Source: JBOGDS01 sp050743075 (GTDB taxonomy: Bacteria; Actinomycetota; Actinomycetes; Jiangellales; Jiangellaceae). Taken from it: a stretch of 60,833 nt of DNA. Of the stretch, positions 1 to 9,080 are shown in pieces (the first letter of the stretch is position 1; each line of letters begins with the position of its first letter). A program made the translations under genes and the position numbers. The notes under the pieces are model-generated. The model saw nothing but the letters and a program-made list of their open reading frames with translations. It was not told the origin of the DNA and searched no databases. The DNA lies in NCBI GenBank assembly GCA_050743075.1, contig JBOGDS010000011.1, positions 1 to 60,833 of the forward strand. The letters run 5' to 3'.

Positions 1-2
1 CC

Positions 3-248
3 CCCCCCCCCCACGACGAGCGGCTGGGATACATCGCCGCTCACGTCCGCGCGGTGCACGACGCGATCGACGCGGGTGCCGACGTGCGGGGCTACTTCGC
101 CTGGTCGCTGCTGGACAACTTCGAGTGGGCGTGGGGCTACGGCTACCGGTTCGGGATCGTGTATGTGGACTACGAGACCCAGCAGCGGATCCCGAAGGCG
201 AGCGCGCACTGGTACTCGTCGGTGATCGCGGCCAACGCGGTGTGCTGA
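3..248 (+). CDS. GH1 beta-glucosidase, C-terminal end only
   Basis: This is the last ~80 residues of a glycoside hydrolase family 1 enzyme, which cleaves terminal beta-glucosides. The stretch GYFAWSLLDNFEWAWGY followed by RFGIVYVDY is the conserved GH1 C-terminal block that lines the aglycone side of the pocket, and PKASAHWY is the usual end. The catalytic glutamates lie upstream and are not in the window. The first dozen bases are pure C and do not match the family, so the true coding sequence probably begins to align near base 12. The LacI-type regulator 33 bp downstream is the usual partner of such sugar-hydrolase operons. Confidence 0.9.
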   Translation, partial: PPPHDERLGYIAAHVRAVHDAIDAGADVRGYFAWSLLDNFEWAWGYGYRFGIVYVDYETQQRIPKASAHWYSSVIAANAVC

Positions 249-281
249 CCGGCCCGTACGCTGGGCCGAGGGGAGGACGCA

Positions 282-1307
282 GTGGACGTGCCACCGGCTC
301 ACCAGCTGCCCACGCTGGAGGAGGTCGCCCGGGTGGCCGGTGTCTCCCGAGCGACGGTGTCGCGCGCGATCAACGGCGGCGAGCGGGTGAGCACCCGGGC
401 GCTGGCCGCGGTCGAGAGGGCGATCTCCGAGCTGGGCTACACCCCCAACCGGGCGGCGCGCTCGCTGGTCACCCGGCGCACCGACTCGATCGCGCTGGTC
501 GTCCCCGAGACCGGCAGCCGGTTCGTCGCCGACTCGGTCCTGACCGCCGCGTTGCAGGGGATCACGACGGCCCTGTCGGGCACCGAGCTACAGCTGATCC
601 TGCTCATCGCCCAGCAGGCCGGCGACACCGCGCGGCTGCTCCGGTACCTGCGCGCCGGCCACGTCGACGGTGCCCTCGTCATCAGCCACCACGGCGAAGA
701 CCAGCTGCCCGCCGAGCTGGCCAAGACGCGGCTGCCGTTCGTCTTCGGCGGCCGGCCGCTCGACCCCGGCAACGTCACCGTGCCCTACGTCGATGCCGAC
801 AACGTCGGCGGCGGCCGGATTGCCGCGCGCCACCTGCTCGAGCGTGGTGACCGCGTCATCGGTACGGTCGCCGGCCCACGTGACATGCCCGCCGGCCTCG
901 ACCGGCTTGCCGGGTGGCGCGAGGTCCTGACCGAGGCCGGCCGCCCGGCCAACCGGGTCGAGCACGGCGACTTCACCGCGGAGGGCGGGGCCGCGGCGAT
1001 GGCGCGGCTGCTGCAGGCCCAGCCCGATCTCGACGCGGTGTTCGTCGCGTCGGACCTGATGGCGACCGGTGCGCTGCGGGTGATCCAGGAGTCCGGACGC
1101 CGGGTTCCCGACGACATCGCGGTCATCGGGTACGACGACTCCATCCTGGCGCATGCGGCGATTCCGCCACTGACGACGGTCCGCCAGCCCGCGGAGGAGA
1201 TGGGCCGGCGGATGGCCGAGCTGTTGCTCGAGCAGCTCGCCGGCGGTCCCTGGCCGACTGCCGGCGTGATCCTGCCGACCGAGCTGGTGGTGCGGGCCTC
1301 TGCCTAG
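282..1307 (+). CDS. LacI-family transcriptional regulator
   Basis: A 341-residue sugar-responsive repressor. The N-terminal helix-turn-helix reads TLEEVARVAGVSRATVSRAI and is followed by the hinge helix (NRAARSLVTRRT); the rest is a periplasmic-binding-protein-like effector domain with FVASDLMATGALRVI and the C-terminal DDIAVIGYDDS / TTVRQPAEEMGRRM signatures. The GTG start is preceded by a strong GGGGAGG ribosome site. By position it probably controls the upstream GH1 glucosidase operon, with a glucoside or glucose as likely effector; that is inferred from context only. Confidence 0.93.
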   Translation: MDVPPAHQLPTLEEVARVAGVSRATVSRAINGGERVSTRALAAVERAISELGYTPNRAARSLVTRRTDSIALVVPETGSRFVADSVLTAALQGITTALSGTELQLILLIAQQAGDTARLLRYLRAGHVDGALVISHHGEDQLPAELAKTRLPFVFGGRPLDPGNVTVPYVDADNVGGGRIAARHLLERGDRVIGTVAGPRDMPAGLDRLAGWREVLTEAGRPANRVEHGDFTAEGGAAAMARLLQAQPDLDAVFVASDLMATGALRVIQESGRRVPDDIAVIGYDDSILAHAAIPPLTTVRQPAEEMGRRMAELLLEQLAGGPWPTAGVILPTELVVRASA

Positions 1308-1308
1308 G

Positions 1309-1863
1309 CTGCGCCTGTTCGTCGCCGTGACGCCGCCGCCGGAGGTGACCGCACACCTCGACGCCCAGGTGGCGCCGTTGCGTGACGACGTGCTGCGGTG
1401 GACGACTCCCGAGATGTGGCACGTCACACTCGCCTTCTACGGCGACGTGCCCGACGGGAACGTCGTCGACCTGCACGCGCGGCTGGGGCGCGCGGCCCGA
1501 CGGCACCCGGCGCTGACGCTCGGTCTGGCCGGCGCCGGCCGGTTCGCCGGCCGGGCGCTGTGGGTCGGTTGCGCGGGTGACGTCGCAACGCTGCGAGATC
1601 TCGCTCGATCGGTCGCTGCGGCAGGCCGGCGAGGCGGCGCGCCGGTCGAGGAGGGCAGGCGGTTCCGTGCGCATGTCACCCTGGCCCGGTCGGCGCGCCC
1701 GGTGGAGCTGACGTCGTACGTCGCGACACTGGCCGGGTACGAGGGCCCGGTGTGGACCGCAGGCGAGATCTCCCTCGTCAACTCCCGGCTCGGCGCCGGC
1801 GACAACCGCCGCCCGCGCTACGAGACACTGGCGACGTTCCCACTCGCGGGCTCAGGAGGATGA
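1309..1863 (+). CDS. thpR: 2'-5' RNA ligase / ThpR-like 2H phosphoesterase
   Basis: A 2H-family phosphoesterase of about 185 residues with the two defining HxT motifs, WHVTLAFYG and AHVTLAR. Family members hydrolyse cyclic RNA phosphodiesters (ThpR). The first in-frame standard start is GTG at 1327, but that would cut off the conserved first beta strand. Reading upstream gives LRLFVAVTPP, the usual N terminus of the family, beginning with CTG at 1309, one base after the lacI stop. I therefore place the start at this CTG, translationally coupled to lacI. A single-base error upstream is the alternative. Confidence 0.8.
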   Translation: MRLFVAVTPPPEVTAHLDAQVAPLRDDVLRWTTPEMWHVTLAFYGDVPDGNVVDLHARLGRAARRHPALTLGLAGAGRFAGRALWVGCAGDVATLRDLARSVAAAGRRGGAPVEEGRRFRAHVTLARSARPVELTSYVATLAGYEGPVWTAGEISLVNSRLGAGDNRRPRYETLATFPLAGSGG

Positions 1864-1864
1864 C

Positions 1865-1948
1865 GTGGACGCACGAACCCGGCGCGCGCTCGTCACGGCC
1901 GTACTCCTCGTGCTGGTCGCGGCGGTGGTGATCGCGTCGTTTCGTTGA
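1865..1948 (+). CDS. 27-residue single-pass membrane peptide
   Basis: A very short gene starting GTG two bases after the ThpR stop, with a near-perfect AGGAGGA ribosome site ending four bases upstream. It encodes a basic N terminus (MDARTRRALV) followed by one hydrophobic helix of ~17 residues rich in V, L and A, then SFR and a TGA stop. This is the layout of small bacterial membrane peptides with the N terminus inside. No function can be assigned. The quality of the ribosome site and the membrane-helix composition are the only support. Confidence 0.5.
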   Translation: MDARTRRALVTAVLLVLVAAVVIASFR

Positions 1949-1955
1949 GCCTGCT

Positions 1956-2924
1956 TCACCAGGCATACGCCTCGGGGGCCGGCCCCGGGCCCGGGAAGAG
2001 CTCGTCCAACCGGTCAAGGGTCGCCTCGTCGAGGCTGAGGGTGGCGGCGGGTAGCGCCGATGTGAGCTGGTCCGTGGTGCGCGGGCCGACGATAGGTGCC
2101 GTCACGCCGTCCTGGTGCAGCAGCCAGGCGAGCGCGACCGTCGCCGGGTCCTCGCCGAGCTCCCGGCACAGCGACTCGTATCCCTCGACCCGGACCCGGT
2201 CCACCGCCAGGTAGTCGGCGGCCCGCCCCTCGGCGGACCGGCCGCGATGCTCCTTCGCGAGCACCCCACCCAATGCGCCACCGTGCAGGGGGCTCCACGG
2301 GATCACGCCCAGTCCGTACTCCTTCGCCGCAGGCAGGACCTCCAACTCGATCGAGCGCTCGGCGAGGTTGTACAGCGACTGCTCCGAGACCAGCCCCTGG
2401 ACATGGCGGGACCGGGCCGCCTCCTGGGCCTGCGCGATGTGCCAGCCGGCGAAGTTGCTCGACCCGACGTAGATCACCTTTCCCTGGGCGACCAGCGTCT
2501 CCATCGCCTGCCAGATCTCGTCCCACGGCGTGTCCCGGTCGACGTGGTGCATCTGGTACAGGTCGATGTGGTCGGTCTGCATCCGGCGCAGCGACGCTTC
2601 GCAGGCGTGGCGGATGTTCCGGGCCGACAACCGGCCGTCGTTCGGCCAATCGGACATGGCGCCGTAGAGCTTGGTCGCCAGCACGACCTTCTCCCTGCGG
2701 CCGCCACCTTGGGTGAACCAGCGGCCGAGGATCTCCTCGGTCCAGCCCTTGTTCTCACCCCAGCCGTAGGTGTTGGCCGTGTCGAAGCAGTTGACGCCGA
2801 GCTCGAGTGCGAGGTCGGCTATCGCGAAGGACTCGTCCTCGGGCGTGGCCGGGCCGAAGTTCATCGTGCCGAGTATCAGCCTGCTGACCCGTAGTCCGGA
2901 CCGGCCGAGGTGCGTGTACTCCAT
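1956..2924 (-). CDS. Aldo/keto reductase
   Basis: A 322-residue NADPH-dependent oxidoreductase of the aldo/keto reductase superfamily (TIM barrel). Visible family features: MEYTHLGRSGLRVSRLILGT at the start, FDTANTYGWGENKGWTEE (catalytic Asp and Tyr), LATKLYGA (catalytic Lys), DLYQMHHVD (catalytic His), YVGSSNFAGW and the C-terminal VTAPIVGPRTTDQL cofactor loop. The reading frame stays open for ~215 codons upstream of 2924, but the family N terminus fixes the ATG at 2924. Substrate unknown. It converges on the small membrane-peptide gene with an 8-bp gap. Confidence 0.93.
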   Translation of the reverse strand: MEYTHLGRSGLRVSRLILGTMNFGPATPEDESFAIADLALELGVNCFDTANTYGWGENKGWTEEILGRWFTQGGGRREKVVLATKLYGAMSDWPNDGRLSARNIRHACEASLRRMQTDHIDLYQMHHVDRDTPWDEIWQAMETLVAQGKVIYVGSSNFAGWHIAQAQEAARSRHVQGLVSEQSLYNLAERSIELEVLPAAKEYGLGVIPWSPLHGGALGGVLAKEHRGRSAEGRAADYLAVDRVRVEGYESLCRELGEDPATVALAWLLHQDGVTAPIVGPRTTDQLTSALPAATLSLDEATLDRLDELFPGPGPAPEAYAW

Positions 2925-2959
2925 GGTGATCAGCCAACACGCGATCCACCGCTGCCACA

Positions 2960-4028
2960 ATGGCCCGCGTGCCGCCTTCCACGGATCCTCGTCCCCTTCC
3001 CGGCGGGCTGCTGCTGCGCAGCGCCGTTCCGGGCGACCTCGACCAGATCGCGGCGCTGCTGACCGCCCGGGGAGAGGCCGCCGACGTCGTCGACCACTGG
3101 CTGGTCGTCGAGGACCCGGACTCCGGTTGGGAGTCCTGTGCCGTCGTCGTCGACGGTGACCGCGTCGTCTCGACGGCCACACCTGGACGAGACGGTGTTC
3201 CTCGGCGGCGTCGAGATCCCGGCCGGGCAGGTCGAACTGGTGGCCACCGACGTGGAGTACGAAGGACGCGGTCTGGTCCGGGCGCTGATGGGCTGGGCGC
3301 ACGAACGGTCGGCGGAGCGCGGTCAACTGGTCGAGGTGATGATCGGTATTCCGTACTTCTACCGCCTGTTCGCCGCCGTGCTGGCGGTGGCTGCTGGGCC
3401 GCGACGGGAGTACGACCTGGGTCGCCGAGCGTGGCGGCGAGGTCGTCGGCACTGGTCGCACCACGCCGCCGGACGAGGGCGTCATGCTCGCTGAGGTGGC
3501 GGCGACCGACAGCGAGGCGGCCTGCTCGATTCTGGCCCACGCGCAGACGCTGGCCGGCGCAGACCGGGTCACAGTCGTCGACCGGCCCGGTACCGCGACG
3601 GGAGCAGCGTGGCAGGACCTGCTGGGCCCGGCTCCGGAGGAGGAGGCACGCCAGTACTACGCCCGATTGCCCGACCTACCACGCCTGCTCGACCATCTGC
3701 GGCCCTGCTCTCGGCCCGGCTGGCCGCCTCCGGCCTCGATCGGGACGGCCGTGAGGTGCTGCTGTCGACGTTCCGCCGGCACGTCGTCATGCCGGTCGAC
3801 GGGGCCGCCGTGGGTGCCACCGTCGCCGGCGGTCCGATGCAGGCGCCCTACTCGCGGGGTAGTGCGGCCGTAGCGCCGGACCTGGTGGCGCCGTTGCTGT
3901 TCGGGCCGCTGGGCATCGCCGGGCTCTCCCGCCGGCATCCCGACGTGTACCCGGGCCCGGACGTCGAGCTGATGGCGGCATTGTTCCCACCGGTGACCTC
4001 GGACTTGCTGACGTTCTACCTGCCCTGA
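2960..4028 (+). pseudogene. GNAT N-acetyltransferase with C-terminal SCP2-like half, frameshifted
   Basis: Segments of one ~400-residue two-domain GNAT acetyltransferase (Eis-like layout) are spread over three frames: residues from PGGLLLRSAVPGDLDQIA at 2990-3175, then LDETVFLGGVEIPAGQVELV with the acetyl-CoA loop YEGRGLVRALMGWAHE to ~3370, then TWVAERGGEVVGTGRTTPP to ~3700, then LLSARLAASGLDRDGREVLL through the final LLTFYLP. Breaks lie near 3175, 3370-3395 and 3701-3708. The last break is explained by one missing C in a C run, so some damage may be sequence error; the break near 3380 also seems to have lost several residues. Divergent from the aldo/keto reductase. Confidence 0.75.
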
Positions 4029-4038
4029 CAATGGACAG

Positions 4039-5271
4039 GTGCCCGAGCCGTTGCTGCCAGCGCTGGACCGCCTCCGCACAGACCTGCTCGACGCCGACCG
4101 GCTGGTCCGGGCGGTGGCGGCCGGCCGGCGGCGTGACCGCAGGCCGGCGTTCCGGCGGGTCGAGCTGCGCTGGGTCGACCTGCGCGAGGGCCGCCGCCTG
4201 CAGGTCGTCAGCTACGACGACCGGCAGGCGTTCACGGTCAACCACGCGGCCGACGCCGCCGCGGCAGCCGTCGATGCCCTACTCGCCGAGCCGTACGGCA
4301 ACTGGCACGTCGAGACGACCGACGCCACCGTGCAGCTTCGCGTGACCAAGAAGAGTGCCGCCCAGGTCCACCGATCGGCAGGTCGGGCGCCGGGACCGGT
4401 GGGTCGGGGACACGATCGGGCCAAGGAGAGGCTGCTCGACCCGTCCGACCCGTTCCTGTACGCGGTCGGCATCAGCGACGCGCAGGGCAGGATCAAGCCG
4501 ACCCGCCGCGACAAGTACCGGCAGGTGGAGGAGTTCCTGCGCGCGTCCGAGCCGGTGCTGGACGCTGCCCGGTCCGCGGCCGGAGGCGGCCCGCTGCTTG
4601 TCGTCGACCTCGGCTGCGGCAACGCCTACCTGACGTTCGCGGCGTACCGGTGGCTGACCGGCCTCGGGCTCGACGTGCGGCTCACCGGTGTGGACGTCAA
4701 GTCTCAGGCGCGGGAGCGGAACACGGCGCTGGCAGCGTCGCTCGGCTGGGGCGACGGCTTGCGATTCGTCGAGGGCACGATCGATGGCGTCGAGATAGAC
4801 GACCCCCCACACGTGGTCCTGGCCCTCCACGCGTGCGACACGGCGACCGACGACGCGCTCGCCCGGGCGGTGCGCTGGCGGGCGCCGGTCGTGCTGGCCG
4901 CGCCGTGCTGCCACCACGACGTCCAGCGCCAGCTTCGCGGAGTTGCGGCGCCGGAGCCGTACGGTCCGCTGACCCGCCATGGCATCCTGCGCGAGCGGTT
5001 CGCCGATGTCCTCACCGACGCCGTGCGGGCATCCCTGCTGAGGATCCTCGGCTACCGCGTCGAGGTCGTGGAGTTCGTGGAGTCGGCGCACACACCCCGG
5101 AACACGCTGTTGCGCGCTGTCCGCACCGGGGCCGCTCCAGATCTCCTCACGGCCGAGTACGTGGAGCTGGTCTCAGCCTGGAAGCTGCACCCGGCGCTGC
5201 ACGAGCGGCTGTCCGACGACGTCGAGGCCGCGATGGGCTCCGCATCTACAAGATCCACTGGATCCAGATGA
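4039..5271 (+). CDS. SAM-dependent methyltransferase (Methyltransf_32 type)
   Basis: A 410-residue protein. The C-terminal two thirds is a class I Rossmann methyltransferase with motif I VVDLGCGNAYLTFAAYRWL and the family-specific LALHACDTATDDAL and APCCHHDVQRQL, as in METTL25/RRNAD-like enzymes thought to act on RNA. The N-terminal ~110 residues resemble a small alpha/beta RNA-binding module (KKSAAQVHRSAG follows it). GTG at 4039 is used; the GNAT remnant ends 10 bp upstream. Substrate is unknown. Confidence 0.85.
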   Translation: MPEPLLPALDRLRTDLLDADRLVRAVAAGRRRDRRPAFRRVELRWVDLREGRRLQVVSYDDRQAFTVNHAADAAAAAVDALLAEPYGNWHVETTDATVQLRVTKKSAAQVHRSAGRAPGPVGRGHDRAKERLLDPSDPFLYAVGISDAQGRIKPTRRDKYRQVEEFLRASEPVLDAARSAAGGGPLLVVDLGCGNAYLTFAAYRWLTGLGLDVRLTGVDVKSQARERNTALAASLGWGDGLRFVEGTIDGVEIDDPPHVVLALHACDTATDDALARAVRWRAPVVLAAPCCHHDVQRQLRGVAAPEPYGPLTRHGILRERFADVLTDAVRASLLRILGYRVEVVEFVESAHTPRNTLLRAVRTGAAPDLLTAEYVELVSAWKLHPALHERLSDDVEAAMGSASTRSTGSR

Positions 5272-5344
5272 CACGACACGCCGGCGTGGCGGGTGTCGGC
5301 TGCTGCCAGTCGATCAACGGGAGCCAAGCCGGGATGGCGACGGC

Positions 5345-6469
5345 TCAGGTGGCCAGCTGGGCTACGACCTCGTCGATGCAGGCGGTCAGCGCCTCCACGT
5401 CGGCGGGCTCGACGGCCGGGAACATCCCGACCCGCAGCTGGTTGCGGCCGAGCTTGCGGTACGGCTCGACGTCCACGATGCCGTTGGCGCGGAGCACGGC
5501 GGCGACGGTGGCGGCATCGACAGACTCGTCGAAGTCGACCGTCCCCACGACCAGGGACCTTGCGGCCGGGTCGGCGACGAACGGCGTCGCGTATGCGCTC
5601 TTCTCCGCCCAGGTGTAGAGCCGGGTGGACGAATCGGTGGTGCGGTCAACCGCGAAGCGCAGCCCGCCGTTGCCGTTCAACCAGTCCATCTGCTCGGCGA
5701 GCAGGAACAGGGTGGCGACGGCCGGCGTGTTGTAGGTCTGGTCCAGCCGGGAGTTCTGTACGGCGATCGCGAGGTCGAGCGACGCGGGACGGTAGCGGTC
5801 CGTCGCCGCGATCTCGGCGACACGGTCCAGGGCGCGCGGCGACATGATCGCGATCCACAGGCCGCCGTCAGAAGCGAAACACTTCTGCGGCGCGAAGTAA
5901 TAGACGTCGACCTCCGCCGGGTCCAGCGGAAGCCCGCCGGCGCCGCTCGTGGCGTCGACGACCACCAGCGCGTCCTCGTCGGCGCCCTTGACCCGGCGGA
6001 CCGGCGCCATCACTCCGGTGGACGTCTCGTTGTGCGGCCACGCGTAGACGTCGACGCCGACTTCGGCGCGCGCCTGGTGCAGGGTTCCGGGCCCGGCGCT
6101 CACGACCGACGGGTCGTCCAGCCACGGCGCGGCGGCCGTGACCTGCGCGAACTTGGCCGAGAACTCGCCGAACGAGAGGTGCTGGGCCTTCTGCAGGACA
6201 AGCCCGAAGGCGGCGGCGTCCCAGAACGCCGTCGCGCCGCCGTTGCCCAGCACGACCTCGTAGCCGTCGGGCAGCGCGAACAGGGCCGCGACGCCCTCCC
6301 GGACCCGCCGGACCAGTCCCGTGACAGGTGCTTGCCGATGTGAAGTCCCGACGTAGCTGGTCCCGGATGCGGCGAGTGCGGCCAGCGCCTCGGGCCGGAC
6401 CTTGCTCGGCCCGGAGCCGAACCGCCCGTCCCGTGGTTTGAGATCGGCGGGCAGGACAACGTCAGTCAT
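5345..6469 (-). CDS. serC: Phosphoserine aminotransferase
   Basis: A 374-residue PLP-dependent class V aminotransferase that makes 3-phosphoserine from 3-phosphohydroxypyruvate and glutamate in serine synthesis. Key features: RFGSGPSKVRPEAL at the N terminus, VLGNGGATAFWDAA, the phosphate/carboxylate region PHNETSTGVM, and the PLP lysine in YYFAPQKCFASDGGLW. The C terminus KLGRNQLRVGMFPAVEP is the actinobacterial version. The frame is open 60 bp further upstream, but MTDVVLPADLKPRDGRFG at 6469 is the family start. It converges on the methyltransferase gene. Confidence 0.96.
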   Translation of the reverse strand: MTDVVLPADLKPRDGRFGSGPSKVRPEALAALAASGTSYVGTSHRQAPVTGLVRRVREGVAALFALPDGYEVVLGNGGATAFWDAAAFGLVLQKAQHLSFGEFSAKFAQVTAAAPWLDDPSVVSAGPGTLHQARAEVGVDVYAWPHNETSTGVMAPVRRVKGADEDALVVVDATSGAGGLPLDPAEVDVYYFAPQKCFASDGGLWIAIMSPRALDRVAEIAATDRYRPASLDLAIAVQNSRLDQTYNTPAVATLFLLAEQMDWLNGNGGLRFAVDRTTDSSTRLYTWAEKSAYATPFVADPAARSLVVGTVDFDESVDAATVAAVLRANGIVDVEPYRKLGRNQLRVGMFPAVEPADVEALTACIDEVVAQLAT

Positions 6470-6860
6470 AGGTGCACCCCCGGCTGAGAAGACGGCTCCA
6501 CCGCGACGGCGTTCGCAGGTGGCCTCCACCCCGACTCCAGAGCGGATAGCTCAAGGGTAGCGTTCGGGCCGACGGCATGCGGCGTTGCCGCGCGAACATG
6601 ACTATCTGTCTCGGCAGTTTCACAGCCAGGTAGGTACGTCAGCTGGTCCGTATCAAGGCTTGACAGTCCCGTACAAAGACCGAGGCTAAAGACTGCATGT
6701 GAACTCCAGATTCATGAGGAGGTTCCAATGCGTCGAGCCGTATCTGCCGCGTTGGTTGTAGTTTGTAGTGCTGCGGTAGGCATTGGTCCCGCGTCAGCGC
6801 TGGTGCAGAAATCTGATACGGAGACCTGCAGCGCAGTGGCCCAAGTTATCGTGAACTCTC

Positions 6861-6886
6861 GGAAGCGTCACGTTGCGTTGAACTTG
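6861..6886 (+). repeat. IS left terminal inverted repeat
   Basis: 26 bp ending in CGTTGAACTTG; pairs with 8281-8306 at 21 of 26 positions. The transposase stop codon (6868-6870) falls inside this repeat. Confidence 0.8.
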
Positions 6887-8225
6887 TGCAGGCGGAATGG
6901 GATTTGGTTCGGTTGGTGGGTGGTGCGTTTCAGATCGTGCCAGGCGGGGTGGCCGAGCAGTCGGGCGGTCGCGACGGTGAGCAGGTCGCGGAGGCCGGGG
7001 ACCGACCAGCGGGAGCCGCCGATGTCGGTTCTGGCGTTGAGCTCGCGCATCAGTCGTTCCAGGACGCCGGTTCCCAGCTCGGGTCCGCCGAGGTGGGCGA
7101 GGCGGGCCCGTAGGGCGGGGTCGAGGCAGGTGAAGGCGTGCGGTCGGGCGATGACGAGGTAGCTGCGGGCGCTGGTGAGGGTGGTGGGTATCTCGGCGGT
7201 GAACGCGTCCCACGCTGCCAGCGCCTCGGCGGTGCTGCGCTGGTGGCGGATCTGCTCGCGGAGCAGCTCACCGAGCTCGCGGGCGCGGTCGCGGGCCCAG
7301 CGCGGGTTGAGGTGGCGGTTGGCGGCGTCGTCGGCGTAGAACGCCTTGCGCAGCCCGTGCGGCAGGTGCCACCAGCACCGCTGGATCGGCACCTGCGGCC
7401 ACAGCCGCTGGGCCAGTGTGGTGATCGCCGGCTCACCGTCGAGGACGACCAGGACCGGCGCGGGCACGCCCTCGAGCTGGGCGCCGAGCATCGACCCGTC
7501 CTCCCCGACGGCCAGCCCGAGCAGGTGCGAGACCGCGCGGCGTCGACCGGGCGGGCCGGACCGGCCGGTCAGCCCGATCGCCAGGTTCGCGCCGTCCCGT
7601 TCTTGGCGGTCCCGGCCCGCACCCCGGTGCCGTCGAGCAGCACCACCTCCGGGGCCGGGTGCGCCGGCCCGAGCGTGCCGTCGGAACCGGTCAGCAACGC
7701 CGCCACATCCGCGAGCGCGTGGTGCGCCTGCCCCGCGGTGGCACCAGTGCCGGCCAGCTCACGGTCCACCCGGGCGGCCCGGGCGAACGACATCTGCACC
7801 CCCAGCTCGGCCAGGTCGACGGTGAGCCGGTCGGTCCGCCGCTTCCCCGACAGGCCCAGCATCACCAGCAACGGCGCGAAGTTCCGCCCACACCCCCGGC
7901 ATCTCACGTGCCACAAGATGATCTCCACCGGTCCGGCAGACGTGTGCAACTTCCGCGGACGGGTCCGCCGCCCCTTGCGGGCGAAGTCCTTACCCGCCGC
8001 ACACCCCGGGCACGCGAACGGCGCCGCCAAGCCACGCACCGGGGCCCACCGCGGCCCGCACACGGCGTCGATCAACCGCTCCTGCGCCTCATCCAGGGCC
8101 TCGGCCAGCGCCCGCGACGGCAGCTCACCCGACATCCGCACCGCCAACGACTCGAACACCTCCCACGACGACCACGCACCCAGCAAGGGCATCTCGACGG
8201 TCAGCGCGAGCGTAGTGCTGGACAC
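6868..8225 (-). pseudogene. IS transposase with zinc-binding N terminus, one frameshift
   Basis: Read from 8225 (GTG) downwards, the first segment has a CPGC...CRGC zinc-finger pair and the first catalytic aspartate in EVVLLDGTGVRAG. The second segment, in another frame, starts in the conserved ANLAIGLTGRSG and has the second aspartate in VLVVLDGEPAI, the IS256/MULE-like QRCWWHLPHGLRKAFY and the end PFRLHKFNAT. The frames switch once near 7575-7592. This may be a missing base or an inactivating mutation; I see no slippery heptamer. About 452 residues in total. The family resembles ISL3/ISH6-type zinc-finger DDE elements but I cannot fix it. Confidence 0.75.
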
Positions 8226-8280
8226 GACGGCGACTCCTCGACACTCGACGGATCGCCTGCACTTCTACAAGATCAACACT

Positions 8281-8306
8281 CAAGTTCAACGGAGCGACAC
8301 GCTACC
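8281..8306 (-). repeat. IS right terminal inverted repeat
   Basis: Partner of 6861-6886. Directly inside it, at 8254-8279, a second motif copy (GTTGATCTTGTAGAAGTGC on the minus strand) precedes the shared CGCCTGCAC, so the right end looks internally duplicated relative to the left. Confidence 0.75.
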
Positions 8307-9080
8307 GAACGAGCGTCCGGTGGTAGTTGCCGAGGGCGCGACGCCGTTCTATCGGGATCTCAGCGCAGGGGCGCGTGGCAGCGACGTCGAGCAGTTGCAG
8401 ACGTTGCTGGGAACGTTGGGCCTCTTCTCCGGTGACCTGGACGGCCGCTTCGGCGCCGGCACGACGCAGGCGGTGCGCGCGTGGCAGCGCGATCTGGGCA
8501 TTGTGGCGACTGGTCAGGTCGCGTTCGGCGACGTGATTGCGGTGGGCTCGTTGCCTGCGGAGGTCATACTGGGCGAGGCGATCACGGTCGGCGCGCCGGT
8601 CGGTGGTGGGGAGGAGGCGGTGCTCACCGTGGCTGCCGAGCCGCGGTTCGTTCTGCCGCTGAGCGTGGAGCAGCGGGATCTGGTGCCGCTGGATGCGCAG
8701 GTGGTCGTCACCGTCGGTGAGAACACCTTCCCGGCGACCATGTCGACGGCGACGGAGACGCCGGAAGGCGACGTGGAGATAGCCCTGCAGGGTGAGTCCG
8801 GTGGCGCTGTGTGCAGCACGGATTGCGGTGCGGACATACCAGCCGGACGGCGGGTGTCCTTCCCAGCCCAGGTCGTCGTCGTGCCCGAGACGACCGGTCC
8901 GGCCGTGCCCGTCGCAGCGTTGAACACGGATGCCGGCGGAACCGTCACTGTGCAACTCGACGATGGCGAGACACGCGAGGTAAGCGTGATCGCGTCGGCC
9001 GGGGGGATCGCGGTGGTCGACGGGCTGGACGCCGGCGAGGTCGTGGTGCTGCGGGCCGCGTCGGGCGGGGACGGCGACGG

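Larger units (their letters stand above)
6861..8306. mobile_element. Insertion sequence, 1.45 kb, inside an adaptor gene
   Basis: The element is bounded by imperfect 26-bp terminal inverted repeats (6861-6886 and 8281-8306, 21 of 26 identical, outermost bases GG(A/T)AGCGT, inner bases CGTTGAACTTG). It carries one transposase gene on the minus strand. GAAC is present at both outer flanks (6853-6856 and 8307-8310), consistent with a short target duplication; the next four bases (TCTC on the left, GAGC on the right) differ, so an originally longer duplication may have diverged. The inner right end holds a second partial copy of the terminal motif (GTTGATCTTGT). Confidence 0.85.

Noticed and set aside
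5272..5344. Hairpin between the methyltransferase gene and serC
   Set aside because: CGACAC...GTGTCG arms need two mismatches or bulges; too weak to call a terminator.
6541..6610. tRNA-like D-arm (GCGGATAGCTCAAGGGTAGC) upstream of serC
   Set aside because: No matching T-arm (GTTCRA...) and no cloverleaf closes; probably chance.
7138..8305. Long plus-strand frame running through the IS into the adaptor gene
   Set aside because: It is the shadow of the transposase on the other strand; only the part after 8306 is family-like.
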